A stretch of DNA of 64,000 bases from Symbiodinium natans (Eukaryota > Sar > Dinophyceae > Suessiales > Symbiodiniaceae): the NCBI GenBank assembly GCA_905221605.1, contig CAJNDS010002094.1, positions 248,001 to 312,000 of the forward strand. The letters are read 5' to 3'. The translations under genes and the position numbers were made by a program. A model generated the notes under the pieces. The model searched no databases. It was not told the origin of the DNA and saw only the letters and a program-made list of their open reading frames with translations. This document shows positions 1 to 11,700 of the stretch, one piece after another (within the stretch, counting starts at the first letter, position 1; the number at the start of each line of letters is the position of its first letter).

Positions 1-838
1 TTCGTAGCCAGGCATCACTCCATTCATGTTTCTTGTCACAGGCATCTTGATGCAAGCGCTTCGGAGCCCGACATCTTGCATCTCGCTTTAGAATTGACTG
101 GCTGACTTCTTCCAGTTCCAGTGGAACTTTCTGTGTACTGGGCTGTGGTTGTTTCTTGCTGGCTACCTCTGGAAATAGGTCTGCAGCACTTCGGAAGCTA
201 CTTGGGGCATCTGCTCGTTCGGGAGCCTCTCGACCATCAGACCCGAGGGGTTCAGAGCGCGAATGGATTTCTCCAGCTTGCCCCAAGGCGGTGTGGCTGC
301 GTGCCACTGCAGTTTTTGCCGTCTGTGAATCTCTCACGGGCCCCACGGCCCCCAATGGGATGCGTGCTGCGCTCCCTTCCGACCCTTCCTCACTGGCAAG
401 TGTGGAAGATCTTGCACACACTGGAGGAACGATGGGAGAGAGTTTCCAAGCCTGCGTTTGAACAAGACTCTGAAACTCTTCCAGATCGGCTGTGTCGTCA
501 ACGAGCTGGGCAACCTCTCCAGGTTGGATTCCGGACATGCGTGGCAAGGCCTCGACCTGTGATGAGAGCGAGACCAGCTCATCCTCGACGTGATCCCAAA
601 TCTCAGCAAGAACTTCAGCTGATTCCTTGGAGCCTTGCTCGACTCCGGTACCTTTGCACACCTGGCCTAAGATCTCCAACTCTTGTTCAAGGCGGCGCTG
701 CCTGTCGCCCAAGTCATTGCCGCCTGACCGCGAAATCGAGTCCTTCATCATCAACGCAGCAAGCTCTGAGTACAGCTTGTTGATTCCATCAATTCCATCA
801 CTCTGCGGGCACCGGACATTGCTCACAGAAGCAGCCAT
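1..838 (-). CDS. Unidentified protein, N-terminal 279 codons, runs off left edge
   Basis: The frame is open from an ATG at 838 down to base 1, 279 codons without a stop, so it is cut by the window edge. A TGA lies 14 codons upstream of the ATG with no other ATG between, which fixes the start. Residues 1-125 are acidic and probably helical, with a short coiled-coil-like stretch near residues 41-60 (DLGDRQRRLEQELEILGQV). Residues 145-240 are rich in Ser, Ala, Glu and Pro and look disordered. The tail towards the edge is basic (KRDARCRAPKR). I recognise no family. It is on the same strand as NAA15 and about 1 kb downstream of its end, fitting a unidirectional gene cluster. Unlike NAA15 no intron is evident in this segment, although in-frame introns cannot be excluded. 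Overlapping plus-strand frames here are antisense shadows. Confidence 0.7.
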   Translation of the reverse strand, partial: MAASVSNVRCPQSDGIDGINKLYSELAALMMKDSISRSGGNDLGDRQRRLEQELEILGQVCKGTGVEQGSKESAEVLAEIWDHVEDELVSLSSQVEALPRMSGIQPGEVAQLVDDTADLEEFQSLVQTQAWKLSPIVPPVCARSSTLASEEGSEGSAARIPLGAVGPVRDSQTAKTAVARSHTALGQAGEIHSRSEPLGSDGREAPERADAPSSFRSAADLFPEVASKKQPQPSTQKVPLELEEVSQSILKRDARCRAPKRLHQDACDKKHEWSDAWLR

Positions 839-1883
839 TGATGCCAGCGAGTGAAACGAGTGTGTATCACGACTCCCTCAAGTCTTTGCTAGACACGTGG
901 GAAACCAATCCTGAACGTGGAACAGCTAGCACGACCCTCGGTCTTCTGTGTTTCCACTCTGTGAGCTGTCGGGATGGGGCAATGGGCGAGAAGGAAGATC
1001 GCTGCAAGCTGCTTAGTCCCTGCCGGTGGTCCAATCCTTTTTAAGCTTTGGAGGCCAGAGCGTCCATCACTCACCACTCACAAAGCTAACACTAATGTCA
1101 CTAATGCAGTGATGCAGTAACGCAGTGTAAGCTTCGATGACGTTGGAGGTGTGTTCAGTTCTGGTCTCTGTAAAGCAAACCAACGCTGCCACGGCAGGTT
1201 TGGCTTGCAGCTACATTCCGCGCAAGCAGACGACTTGGAGTTGGCTGCAAAACTTGCCCATATCAGTCACGGGATGACCTGAGAGCTGACAAGTCAACCA
1301 TGTGTGCCCTTTAACAACGCCAGCTTTAGGTCGGCACCATTAAGGGGAAAAACTCCGAGCATCGCTGACGCAGCCGCTGCCAAGCAGCAGAGTCCTCCAG
1401 AAACGCAGGCTCACAATTTTCACAAACATGGAGTTGGCATTTGCACGGAGTCAGAACCATAGTCCTTTCCGAACTCTTGTGCTAAGTAGTCGAGCAGCTT
1501 TTTGCTCTCCTTCAAGCAGATGACCTGCACAGTATGCACAGTGTGGGCTCCGACGGCTCCGGGACACTGACATCATCTGACATCGCAGTAGGGAAACGGC
1601 CCCAGGAGGAGCCCATGCCTTCGAGGCACATTATGGTCACATTCTGGTCACATCATATGGTCACATCACGGTTTTACGTCACGGTTTTACGGCAGGCCTC
1701 CAGCAAGGCCTTGCAGTCTCTGCCAGCACTTCTCAGACACTTCAGACCTTTGCTAGGCTTCGCTGGGTTTTCACGGCATTGTGCGTCTCTGCGTGTTCTC
1801 GGGACACTTCAGCCCTGAGCCATAGAGCACCTCCACCAGGAAAAGATCTTGTGACTCCTGATTAGAAGTCACAAAGACCACAA
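839..1883. other. Intergenic stretch between NAA15 and the left-edge gene
   Basis: No convincing coding segment on either strand. It holds a small cluster of short direct repeats (cactaatg / gcagtgatgcagtaacgcag near 1,090-1,125) and tcacatt/ggtcacat repeats near 1,630-1,690. It would contain the 3' UTR of NAA15 and the 5' leader of the left-edge gene if the gene ends are right. Confidence 0.4.
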
Positions 1884-2733
1884 TCAAGGAACGATTTGCT
1901 TCCGTGGACGGCCCGCCTTTATTCGGCGCTCCACCTGGTCGACAAGCTTCGACGCTGCCTGCAAGGCAGTGGAAAGCAATCAACTGGAAAGAGGTCTTGG
2001 AGCTTCTTGCCTGTCTCATCTCGGAGACACTGCTGAAAGGCTCTGCACCTTTTGTTTCGAGCACTTCACGCATGTCGCATTTTCGTACAGTGCAGGTTGG
2101 TGAGAAGCGAATGAGGAGGGGCACCATCTTTGCCCCTCAAGATCGGAGCGATTTCCGCTAGCACCTCGTATGGAGTACGCAGCCCACCAAGAGCACTACA
2201 ATACAAATCCTAGTCACAGCGTGCTACAACGCCGACAACGGCTAGGCCGGCTAGGCCCGGGTAGGCTTCCAACCACTTCGCGCACCACGGAGGGAACTGA
2301 ACTGTTCCTTGGCTGGATGCGAGGCAGAAAAGTGTCCATGGCACACTCAGCGATTTTTTGCGCAGTTTGCTGACTGAGCTGGCTTAGATTCCTGCTCCAG
2401 ATCCTGGGCGAAACAGAAGTTGGCAAGCCTGGACAGCCGCAAAACTGCATTGCTGCACTGCGGCCGCCACACCCAGTGCCGTGATCCGGACGGGGCAACG
2501 AGCTTGTAGTGAAGGTTGTCATGTCCGCCAAGCTCCCAGAGCTTTCTGAGGGCCTGGTTCGCGAAAGCACTGGCTGCAGCAAAAGCGCAACAGAGAAGGC
2601 GCTGAAAGATGGGCTGAAACGCAGGTTTCCTAAGACCGTTACGCAGGTCAGAAAAGCATCTCATAGCATCTCTGGACTGTGTACGGACAAAGCGAGGCAT
2701 CAGACTAGGCGAGAACTGATCAAAGATGCCAGC
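1884..2733 (-). CDS. NAA15: Tentative 3' exons of NAA15
   Basis: Two segments continue the phase-0 frame left at 2,857. About 2689-2733 reads AGIFDQFSPSLMPRF after an AG acceptor at 2,735-2,734 and has a GT donor. 1884-1958 reads AASKLVDQVERRIKAGRPRK then QIVP and a TGA stop, after a CAG acceptor. Neither has a clear match to the family C-terminus, which is poorly conserved. The family region between them (about 120-150 residues) could not be located in 2,690-1,960. The true gene end may therefore differ. Confidence 0.35.
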
Positions 2734-5700
2734 CTTTACATGTGTCTATTCCACGGTGTAAGAGTTGAACGGGCAACTAGAACTGCGAAAATCGAATATC
2801 AAAGCAGAAGAGACCCCTCATTCTCTTCACGAAGAGGAATGAAAAGAATAACCGGCCTGCAGGCAGTGGATTACCTTCCCTTGTCGACTGAACACTTCGT
2901 AGGTTAGCACCTTAGACAGAAGTGTGCGCAGGGGACGTCTTGGCAACAACACCTGACTCATGAAAGACCTAGAGCTTTTCCACTGAACGATGCTGGCAGC
3001 TTGGGTTGCGACATGCGTGGAAGCATCCAAGGAGCTGTGCTGCACCAAAGTACGAACCTTAGACTTCATATTTGCACAAAAAACACAGCTTTCGGGCAGA
3101 GGTCTGGACAATCTTGCCAGCCTGTTCCATGGCATCTTGCTGCCTCGAACACAAGGCTGTTCTACACAAGAAAGCAGTGTTGTACTAGTTTGTAGTGTGA
3201 CCGAAAGAAAGCCGGCAAAAAAACGACGAGCAGGCAACTAGCTGTAACTAGCTTCACAGCTTCTCGGATCACGACAGGAGTTTCTCACCATCCGGGTCAT
3301 CGTCTACCTTTTTCGGCTTTCCTGTGGACCTCGCAAACTCTCAAATCACCCTGTGTGCCACAAGACCAAGGCACTAGACAACGCAACACGTTGTCAAAGT
3401 CACATCTGGCTGCCGCAGGCAAACTCTCTTTCTGCAATCTTCAATATCTTCCATTCGCTGCAGAAACTTCCGACACCAAGCCACGGCTTGTCGGTTGCCT
3501 TCTGCGCCTCCTTCTGCGCCTCACAGCAAGGAGATCAGATAGAACCAGCAAGACAGAGTGGCCATGTGCGGCCAAGTGCGGCCATGTGCGGCCATGTGTG
3601 GCCACATTGCCGACCTCACGTTTCTTCTTGTGCTTGAGCTTCTTCTTTTCCTCTGCGCTCAGCTCCGTCTCTGCGCCTCAGCGGTCGACACGACACAAAA
3701 AAGCAAAAAGGATCCATCAAGCTGGTGGGCGCCACATTCAATGCAGAGAGCTTGCCCTCCGAAACTCTTACGTCAAGCAAAGCTAACTTCTAGCAGCGCA
3801 TGTATTCACAGAACCGGCATGATTCAGGAACCATACCCGCACGACTCAGCAGCTCGAAAGGTGCAGCTCAACTTTCTCCTTTCAGCCGTAATCCCTAAAC
3901 AACCCTAAAAGCCTTCAACGCTACAACTTACAACCCAAAACCCTTCAACCCGAAACCCTGAAGCCCTAAAATGCCCTCAAAACTTAAACCCTAAACCCGA
4001 AGAGCCTAAACCCTAAAACGCCCTCAACCCGAAAAGCCCCAAACCCTAACCGCCCAAAACCCTAGAACCTCCAAACCCACACCCTGAACCCCGAAAAACT
4101 CCATAAGCCCTGAACCCAACTCTAAACCCAAAAAAAACGCCCCAAAACCCCAAACTCAAGTTGTAAACCCTGAAACCCTGCGGCCTAGCAAGCCTAAAGC
4201 ACAAACACCCCAAATACTTTAAACCATCATAACCCGGATAAAACCTTAAGGGGAAAACCTCAAACCTTAAACGCCCGTAAACCCTAAAACCCTCAACCCT
4301 AAACTAAACCCTGACAGCCCTAAAACCTCAAACCCTGAAGATCCCAAACCCTTTACTTTCTGCTCTAAACCATAAACAACCCAAAACCTTCAACCCTACA
4401 ACTTACAACCCGAAACCCTTCAACCCCTAAACCCTGAAAACGCCACAACACGCCAACAACCAAACCCTACACCGCAGAAACCCTAAAAGCCACAAAAGGC
4501 CCTCAAAATTTAAAACCCTAACCCGAAAGCCCTAAACCCTGAAACGCCTTCAACCAAACCTAAACCCTAAGAGCCCGAGTTGGGGTTCGGGTTCGGGTTT
4601 GGGTTCGGGTGGAGTTTCCATACGTGGGGGGGAGTTCGGGTTCGGGCTCCGGTTCGGCCTCATTTGGGATTAGGTTCGGGGTTCGTAGTGGATTTCCCCC
4701 TCCCCGTTCCCCCCCTTCCCCCCCTCTCCCGGATCCGACTGGGGCTTGCACTAGCAGCGGCACCTGCAGGCTCTGAATCTCTGGGCGACTTAACCAGACC
4801 GTCACCTAACCTTTTGTAACCTGTCACCAACATGTCACAACTGAGTCACAGCATCTCACAACGCACGAGCCTTCGGTGGTTAGGATCTCGTCACCACGAG
4901 CTTTCGCATCCTCAGAGGGATTGGCCGAGAGGCCAAGGGGCAGAGGGGCCGAGAGGCCCACGCCCGACATCCAAGCAAAGCCCTGACAGAAGCTCTCGGG
5001 CTGCTCCGGGGTCGACGCAAAAAGCTCAAGGTAAATGTTGACGGCATCCTTCACATGGCCGTCATGTCATGTTCGCCATACAAGAGGGCACATGCGCACA
5101 CACGCTGCAGGGAAGAGAGAGAGAGAGAGCGAGAGAGAGAGTGGGGGTGAGAGACAGAGAGACACTCTTCGGACGTCCTTCGCAGCACGTCGATAGAATT
5201 TGTGTGAATATAACCTGTCCAGACCACCATGGTGATGCAGAGTATTCGGACTACTTATAGCAGGCATACGCTGCATGAGAATGCAAGCGGGCTGGGCTAT
5301 GCCACTATGCAAGCTGAGCGGCCGCTCTTGCATCCGTAGCATTGCAACGTACGCCTGCCCGGTATTTAAATTGGAAAAGACATCAGGATGCTTTGCAACT
5401 GCTTCCCCAGTGAAGGCTGCCCCCTCTGCCTTAAGCGTAGTTTTACGCAAGCAATAGTTGTGAAAATCGAACTGATCTTCTGCAATGTCATGGAAGTGCT
5501 TGAAGGTCTCGTGGAACCTGGGATGGATGTACAGGCTGCAGATGCAAGATAAAAGCAGGAGACCTACGTCCACGTACATGGCACTGCCGTCTTTTTCGTC
5601 CTGATGTGCGATCTTTCCTGGCTCTTTCTATGTGAGCCCCTGCCCACGTGATTCACATCCTGACGAGCAGTCCTCGAATGACAAAGCATCGCGCCTGCTG

Positions 5701-8700
5701 GGAGTCCAAACTGAGTGCAACTTGCCTTGACCAGGAATGACCAGCCGTGACGTACACGCTGCGCTCCATGAGCAATGCCCTCTGGCAGAAGCATCGGCTC
5801 AGCCGCGATGAAGTTTCACAAAAAGTGTGGCTCACCTTCGCCACTTTCGGTGCTCGATGCTGTTGCTGGCTTCTGTTTGTGTGGCCAATGCACCCAGACT
5901 GGCAGCTTTGTCAGATGTGATGAGAAAGCCGTTCGCCGTTCGTAGGTGCAACATCTTTGTCACCTGGATTGCAGGAACTCTTCGGTCTCGACATCTGCAT
6001 TCACCTCCTCGACATCGGTATGCCCGATTTTGGCAGCTCGGACGACCCCAAGATTTCCAAGCTGCTTGTCAGACTCTGGAGAGCTTCCACCACAGGATGG
6101 AGAAGTCTTGTCTTCGCGGATGCGGATGTTTCGCCAGTTCCAGACACTCCTCAGGATGAGCCCAAGGAACAGGAGAGCCAAGCCAATCGACTGCGTCCAG
6201 GTCGCAGACTGCGGGCGAAACGCATAGGATGCAATTATCGTCGTGATCTGCCTTGCATTCATCGCCGCTGCCAGAGCAAGGGCACCAAACTCTTGGATCA
6301 TGGAGAAGATGTAAAACTGCCCAGCAGTAGCGGAAAAGGACAAGGCCACAACATCAGGGGCGAAGTATTTATGGTCTTTCAGAAATCGGAAGCAGTACCA
6401 TGTAGAGTCAGTGACCAACAAGGATGCAACGGCAACACTTGCTGAAGTCAGGTTCATGTACAGCATCTGGTTGTACTTGGACATCCTACACTCTGTGAAA
6501 AGCTTCTCTTGGAACGTGCTTGTGAACCCGTCGAACACCAGGAAGCCCGTCAGGAGGAGGATCCCATACCAACTGGATGCTGAAGCATGTTCCGACTTTA
6601 TGTCCCCTCCGACCGCGAAGATCATGATTCCAGTAGTGATCAGGACTACTGTCAAGATGTCCTTCATCGAATGCCTCTTCTTCGACACAATGACTCCCAT
6701 CAGCATAGTTGGAAGCATCTTGAAAGTCTTAGCCATTGTCTGGAGAACTAGGGATACGTGTCGCAAGGACTCGTATTGGCACCACGTACTGAGCATATTG
6801 GAGAAAGACACTGCTGCATACTTCCACGGCGGAGCCTGTGTACCCCAGCTTTCTCCTGCCCGCCAGAGCATGAGAAGTGAATACAACACTGAAAAGATGC
6901 GATTGCACAGTACCAGGAACATGGTAGCCTTGAAGATCTCTCCATCGTAGGGCTGTGAAACCATTCTTTCTTGTAGAAAGCTATATATGCCAATAGTGAC
7001 AATTATACCAAGAGCCAAATACAGACTTCGCAAGAGGCTGCGGAAGAAGCCGGATGACTTCGGTACCGCACCAGGAAGCATTATCGAAACTGCCATCCGT
7101 GGCAGCTTCCAGGCATCCTCAGCATCCACAGCCACCGAAGTGCCTTCGCCGTGTTGTGGCCGGCATGGATGCACGTGTTGGGACGCTGTGCTGTGTAGAC
7201 ATGCTAACGATATCTCGCAGAAGGCAGGATGAAACACATCTTGGCTCACAGTTGCTGTTTCGATGGTGTAGTTACGGACGGCGACTGAAAATTGCTTGAA
7301 AAGGCCTTGGTGGCTCTACGAGTCTACAAGTACCAGCTGACGAGAGCTGAAAGCTGTTGCAAGTTTCGAAGAGACGCTCGGCAATGACATAGCAAGAACA
7401 ACCCTCGCACATAAATCACCGAGCTCTGAACTGCTTCAACGCTTTTCCATATTTCTTTTGCCGCTTGTAGCTCCGACCAACCTCACCGACCAAACATCAA
7501 AGCTGCAGCTCAAACCCACAGCTCACCAGTACGCAGTAAACATACAGAGTCCGACTGGGGTTCTGACGGCAGACTCATACCACATGCACTGCATGTCATG
7601 CAGGTTTGCTGCCTTCCACGGTTGGCAGTCGGTTGAGACAGGCGCCGGCCATCCGAAAGAATGAAGGAACAAAAGGCAACGACTCATGTGAAAGCAATCC
7701 AAATCTTCACCTCTTGCGAGTCTGGCTCCTTGGAGAACAGCAAGGCCTCGCCACAACGCATGTCCGCCACGATCTGCAATTCCAGAATTCTAAAGAGTCC
7801 GGTACTAGCGCAATGAGCGCCTTCTCCATCCCGCCCTGCGTGTCGTCGACCCTAAGAAGTGCCCTGCAAGTGAGCTGTCTGCAAGGATCTCTCAGTGGAT
7901 TGCTACTGAGCTTATACCGCATTTACGCAGTGTACGCCCATGAAAAGCCAACTTGCCTGACGCACTGTGTGTTCAAGTATCGATCGGCCAAGTCCATCTG
8001 TCTCACCTGGCTCTGTCTAGAATAACCTCAACTCAGAGGGGCCCCATGCCTCTGGACCGAAACCTCCTCGTAGCATTGTGCCGAGCTTTCCAAGTCACCC
8101 GCCTTAGGCACAGATTGATGGGCAGCCAAGGCAACTCGCAGTTGCTCCAAGGCTCGGGCATGCTTGTAGATGCGGGCCTTGCATGCGTAGACCTGGGAAG
8201 GTGGCCCGGCCCCACATCAATTTACGAAGAGAAGAGGAGATGCACTAAGATGCACCCCCTGAAGGCTGCTCTGCCTCCACCAGAGTAGGCGTGTGCTCAA
8301 TCGCTTCATTCACGTACTCCAATGCCTCAACAAGCATGCCCCAAGGGGTCGACAAGCAAAGGCAAGTGTGCCCCAAAAAAAAGGGTTACGCAAAACGATG
8401 TCTACTCTGGTCGTCTCCTTGTGGGTGTCGCCCATGAAATCGAAGTGCTCAGCGACCGTCTCAGTGCCACAAGTGGGTCAAGCCAGGCCATCGCCCTAAA
8501 GACTTAAAACCACCAGAAGCCCCAAGCCCACCCCTACGACCGCTCCACAGCCATGACCCTAAAACCCGAAAACCCTACAGCCCGAAAACCCTAAACCCCC
8601 AACAGCCTAAAGCCCCGAAACCCCAAAACCCTAAACCCCTAAAACCCCAAAACCCCAAAACCTTCAAACCCCAAAGCCGTAAAACCCTAAAACCCTAAAC

Positions 8701-11700
8701 TAAGCCCTAAACCTATAAAACGCGAACACCCGAAACCCTCAAACGCTCGGCCCTAAAACCCTAAATCTGTAAAACACCGGTAACCAGCCCACAACCACCC
8801 CTGTTGGGCGTGGACCCTCCCGCCCAAAACCCTAAGCCCAACGCCCTAAAAACCCAACCCACAACCAAAGCACGGGTTTAGGGTTCTGGGGCTTTTCGTT
8901 TTTTACGCCTTAGGGTTTTGGGGTTTAGGGTCGTTTTGGAGGGGGTTTCGGGTGTTTACGGCTCAGGGCTTTAGGGTTTAGAGGCTTTCGAGTTCAGGGT
9001 TTTAGCTTCTGGGGTTTCAGGGTCTGGCTTGTCATGAGGCTCAGGCCATGAGGGTGAAGAGCAGCGCTGAGGGTGGCTCTTCGTCGCTCATCTGGCAAGT
9101 CATACAAGGCCCAAACCACACGCAACACCACCAAAAAGTCCGTTCGCCGTTCGCCTGCGGCGGCTCTGCCTGCTCTCCGGTGAGGGGTCCGAACCTAGGC
9201 CCAGAACGTCCGCTTGCATTGCCTGGCTGTCACCGCTTGGCCTCACCGAACCCGTTGGCCGTGGCCCATCAAAGGAGGGGTGGTTTGTCAATTTGTATTC
9301 GATGACGGATAACATGATACATAATGCCTATCCCTTCCACGGGATCTTCAGCAGACCTCCCGCAGCTCGAACGGTAGCTTCTGCGGGGCGCGATGATCGC
9401 ACATCTTGAGGCTACGGTTACGGAACAGTTTCGAAATGAGGTGTGGTTTCGAAATACTCGTTGAAGCAATGCAATGCAAACAGCGAAATCGGAGTACAGC
9501 CACAAGGACGAAAAGCCACTTGCAAAGACGGATGGATGTTGAACGTAGCACATCCAGCCCTATAAGATCCTCGGAGGCCAAATGAGGCCAGCTTGCAGAG
9601 GTTTTGACGGGTTCGGGGTTTAGGGTACTAAGGGCCAGGTTTTTTCTGGAGTTGGTTTTGAGGGTCGGAGCCGTTTAGGATTTCACCGGGAGCGCTTCCG
9701 CGGAGCTTCCGCGCGAAGCTGCTTCCACGAAACCTTCCGCACGCTTGCATGCCCACAGCGCAGAGCCTATTTTGAAGCGCTGATTCAAGCATCATTTCTC
9801 AACTCAATACGAACTTGGACATCAAGCGCCTTTTGAAAACCGCGGCTCAAGTGCAGGGACTCCAAGCATACTCCATGACTTCACGCACTGCAGATGCTGG
9901 CCCCCCTTGTCTCAAGGATCCGGGCCATGACACCTTCTCTTTCAAACAGCGCACGTACTGCAGCAGCAACTCTTCGATCCTGCATGTTGTTTCATGTTGC
10001 TGAGCGGAGCTAACAGTAGCTAAAGCCATGAAAACATGACAGGCTTGCAGCAGTGGCTTTCCAGACCTGCGGGTATTGCCGTGAGTGTAAGTGTCAAAGA
10101 TGTGAGCGGATGCTTGCATCAACAAGGTTAACCCGTCTGCAATCTCAGAGGCTCGACTGAGGAAAGCACGAAAAGTAGTAGGAGCGCATGGTTCGGAACA
10201 GCGACGGAACACCTATAGGCTCAATGCATCCCAGGAATCAAACTGAAGCACAGCCGTGTTCGATGCGTCTGCCTTTTCGAAGCCTGCTTCGCAGGTACTC
10301 GTCTAACTTCCGCTTGAACCGCTGGCCCGTCAGAAAGAAGAGCGGAAGCCTGCCGATGCTCGGCGACAAGAACACAAGCCTGACAAGCCTTCCACAAACA
10401 ACCTGAACGACACAAGGGAGCCATTTCCAACCTGGCCTTTTCAAGGAGTCCGACTTGGGATAGTCGGCTTTCAAGCCCTCGAAGAACTGGATTACCTTTT
10501 CCGCTTCGACAGCGGCAAACGGAAACCACGGGGACGATGGAGACGACGAGACTTAGCTTTGGCTTTTGATTAAGGCCGCTCCTCCTCCTCTTGCTCCTCG
10601 GTCAAAGGCACCTCAGACTCGGGCTCTTCCAACGTCGAAGTAAAGGACAAGGGCACAATCCGCAGAACTCGAAGGGCGAGAAGGTTCCTATGACATTTCT
10701 GAGAGCATCATAGAGCATCTCTAGCGGCGGGAAGCCCTTTCGCATCCGGTGCTTTGCCCTTTACAATTACACAGCAGCAGTTCGTTTCTCTCTTGGGCAA
10801 CCACGGCCGGCTCGAGGGTGTCCACCCGCCGCTTGTGCCTATTCGCACAGAACAACATCGCACAACAAAGGGTCAAGCAAGACATAGCAGGAAATACAGC
10901 CTTGCGACTAGCACTTCAACAAGAGCATGCAGGGAGCACTGCTTCCGACCGATGATCAATCTGCGCTGTGGCTTGAGCGCATGCTTCGGCGGCAGCCAGC
11001 CAAATACGGGCATACCTGCTTGTGTCTGCTTGTGCACTCTTGGGGCTGCTTTGGCTACATCATCCAGGCACAGCCAGGGCCCCGGTTCCAACCTACCTCA
11101 AACAACTTTCCTAGAGACCAGGTGGTAAACGCATTGGAGCTGGAGAGTCCAGACCTTCTGGATGCAGCGTTGATGGGAAGGACAAGATGTTTTTCGGCAG
11201 TGCCTCGGTTGCCTCAGCTGCCCGCCAAACTTTGCAGGACCCCCGACCAAATCGACAACCTTGCGGAGCCTCTTCTAGCTTGGTCTGCGGCAGCATTCCC
11301 GTTGCAAAGGTCGCTCTGCTCGCCAGGCGCGATGGGCGCAGGCAGCGGAGGCCTTTTGTGTAACAGACTGAGTAGCAGAGACTGTAGAGAGACAAGGCAA
11401 TCTCTCCGAACTGTGGCATCTCAAGCCACTCTGCCAGACATCTTTGGGGGCCGCACCAAAAGGAGCTAAACTTCGGCTGAGAGGCCTTGACACACAGAGG
11501 GGAATTTTTGTGGCATGACTTCTAGGCGTCGAAGCACTTCTCCGCAGAGTAAGGACTACAAGCTAAGTCTGGTACCATGTATGCCAAAGCATAGACATGA
11601 TGCTCGGTGTTGATGTTGACAAGCCTCCGCGGGTCTTGGCAGAGCTTTGAAGTGAAGACGACTGAAGATGTCTGAACTGGCTGTTCAGCGGATTCCTGGC

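Noticed and set aside
121-783. 220-codon plus-strand frame
   Set aside because: It is antisense to the open minus-strand gene at 1-838, has no ATG at its start and no family resemblance.
7097-7249. N-terminal extension of the transporter by 51 residues starting at GTG
   Set aside because: The frame is open but begins at GTG with no ATG upstream of 7,096; eukaryotic initiation at the ATG at 7,096 is far more likely and leaves a normal family N-terminus.
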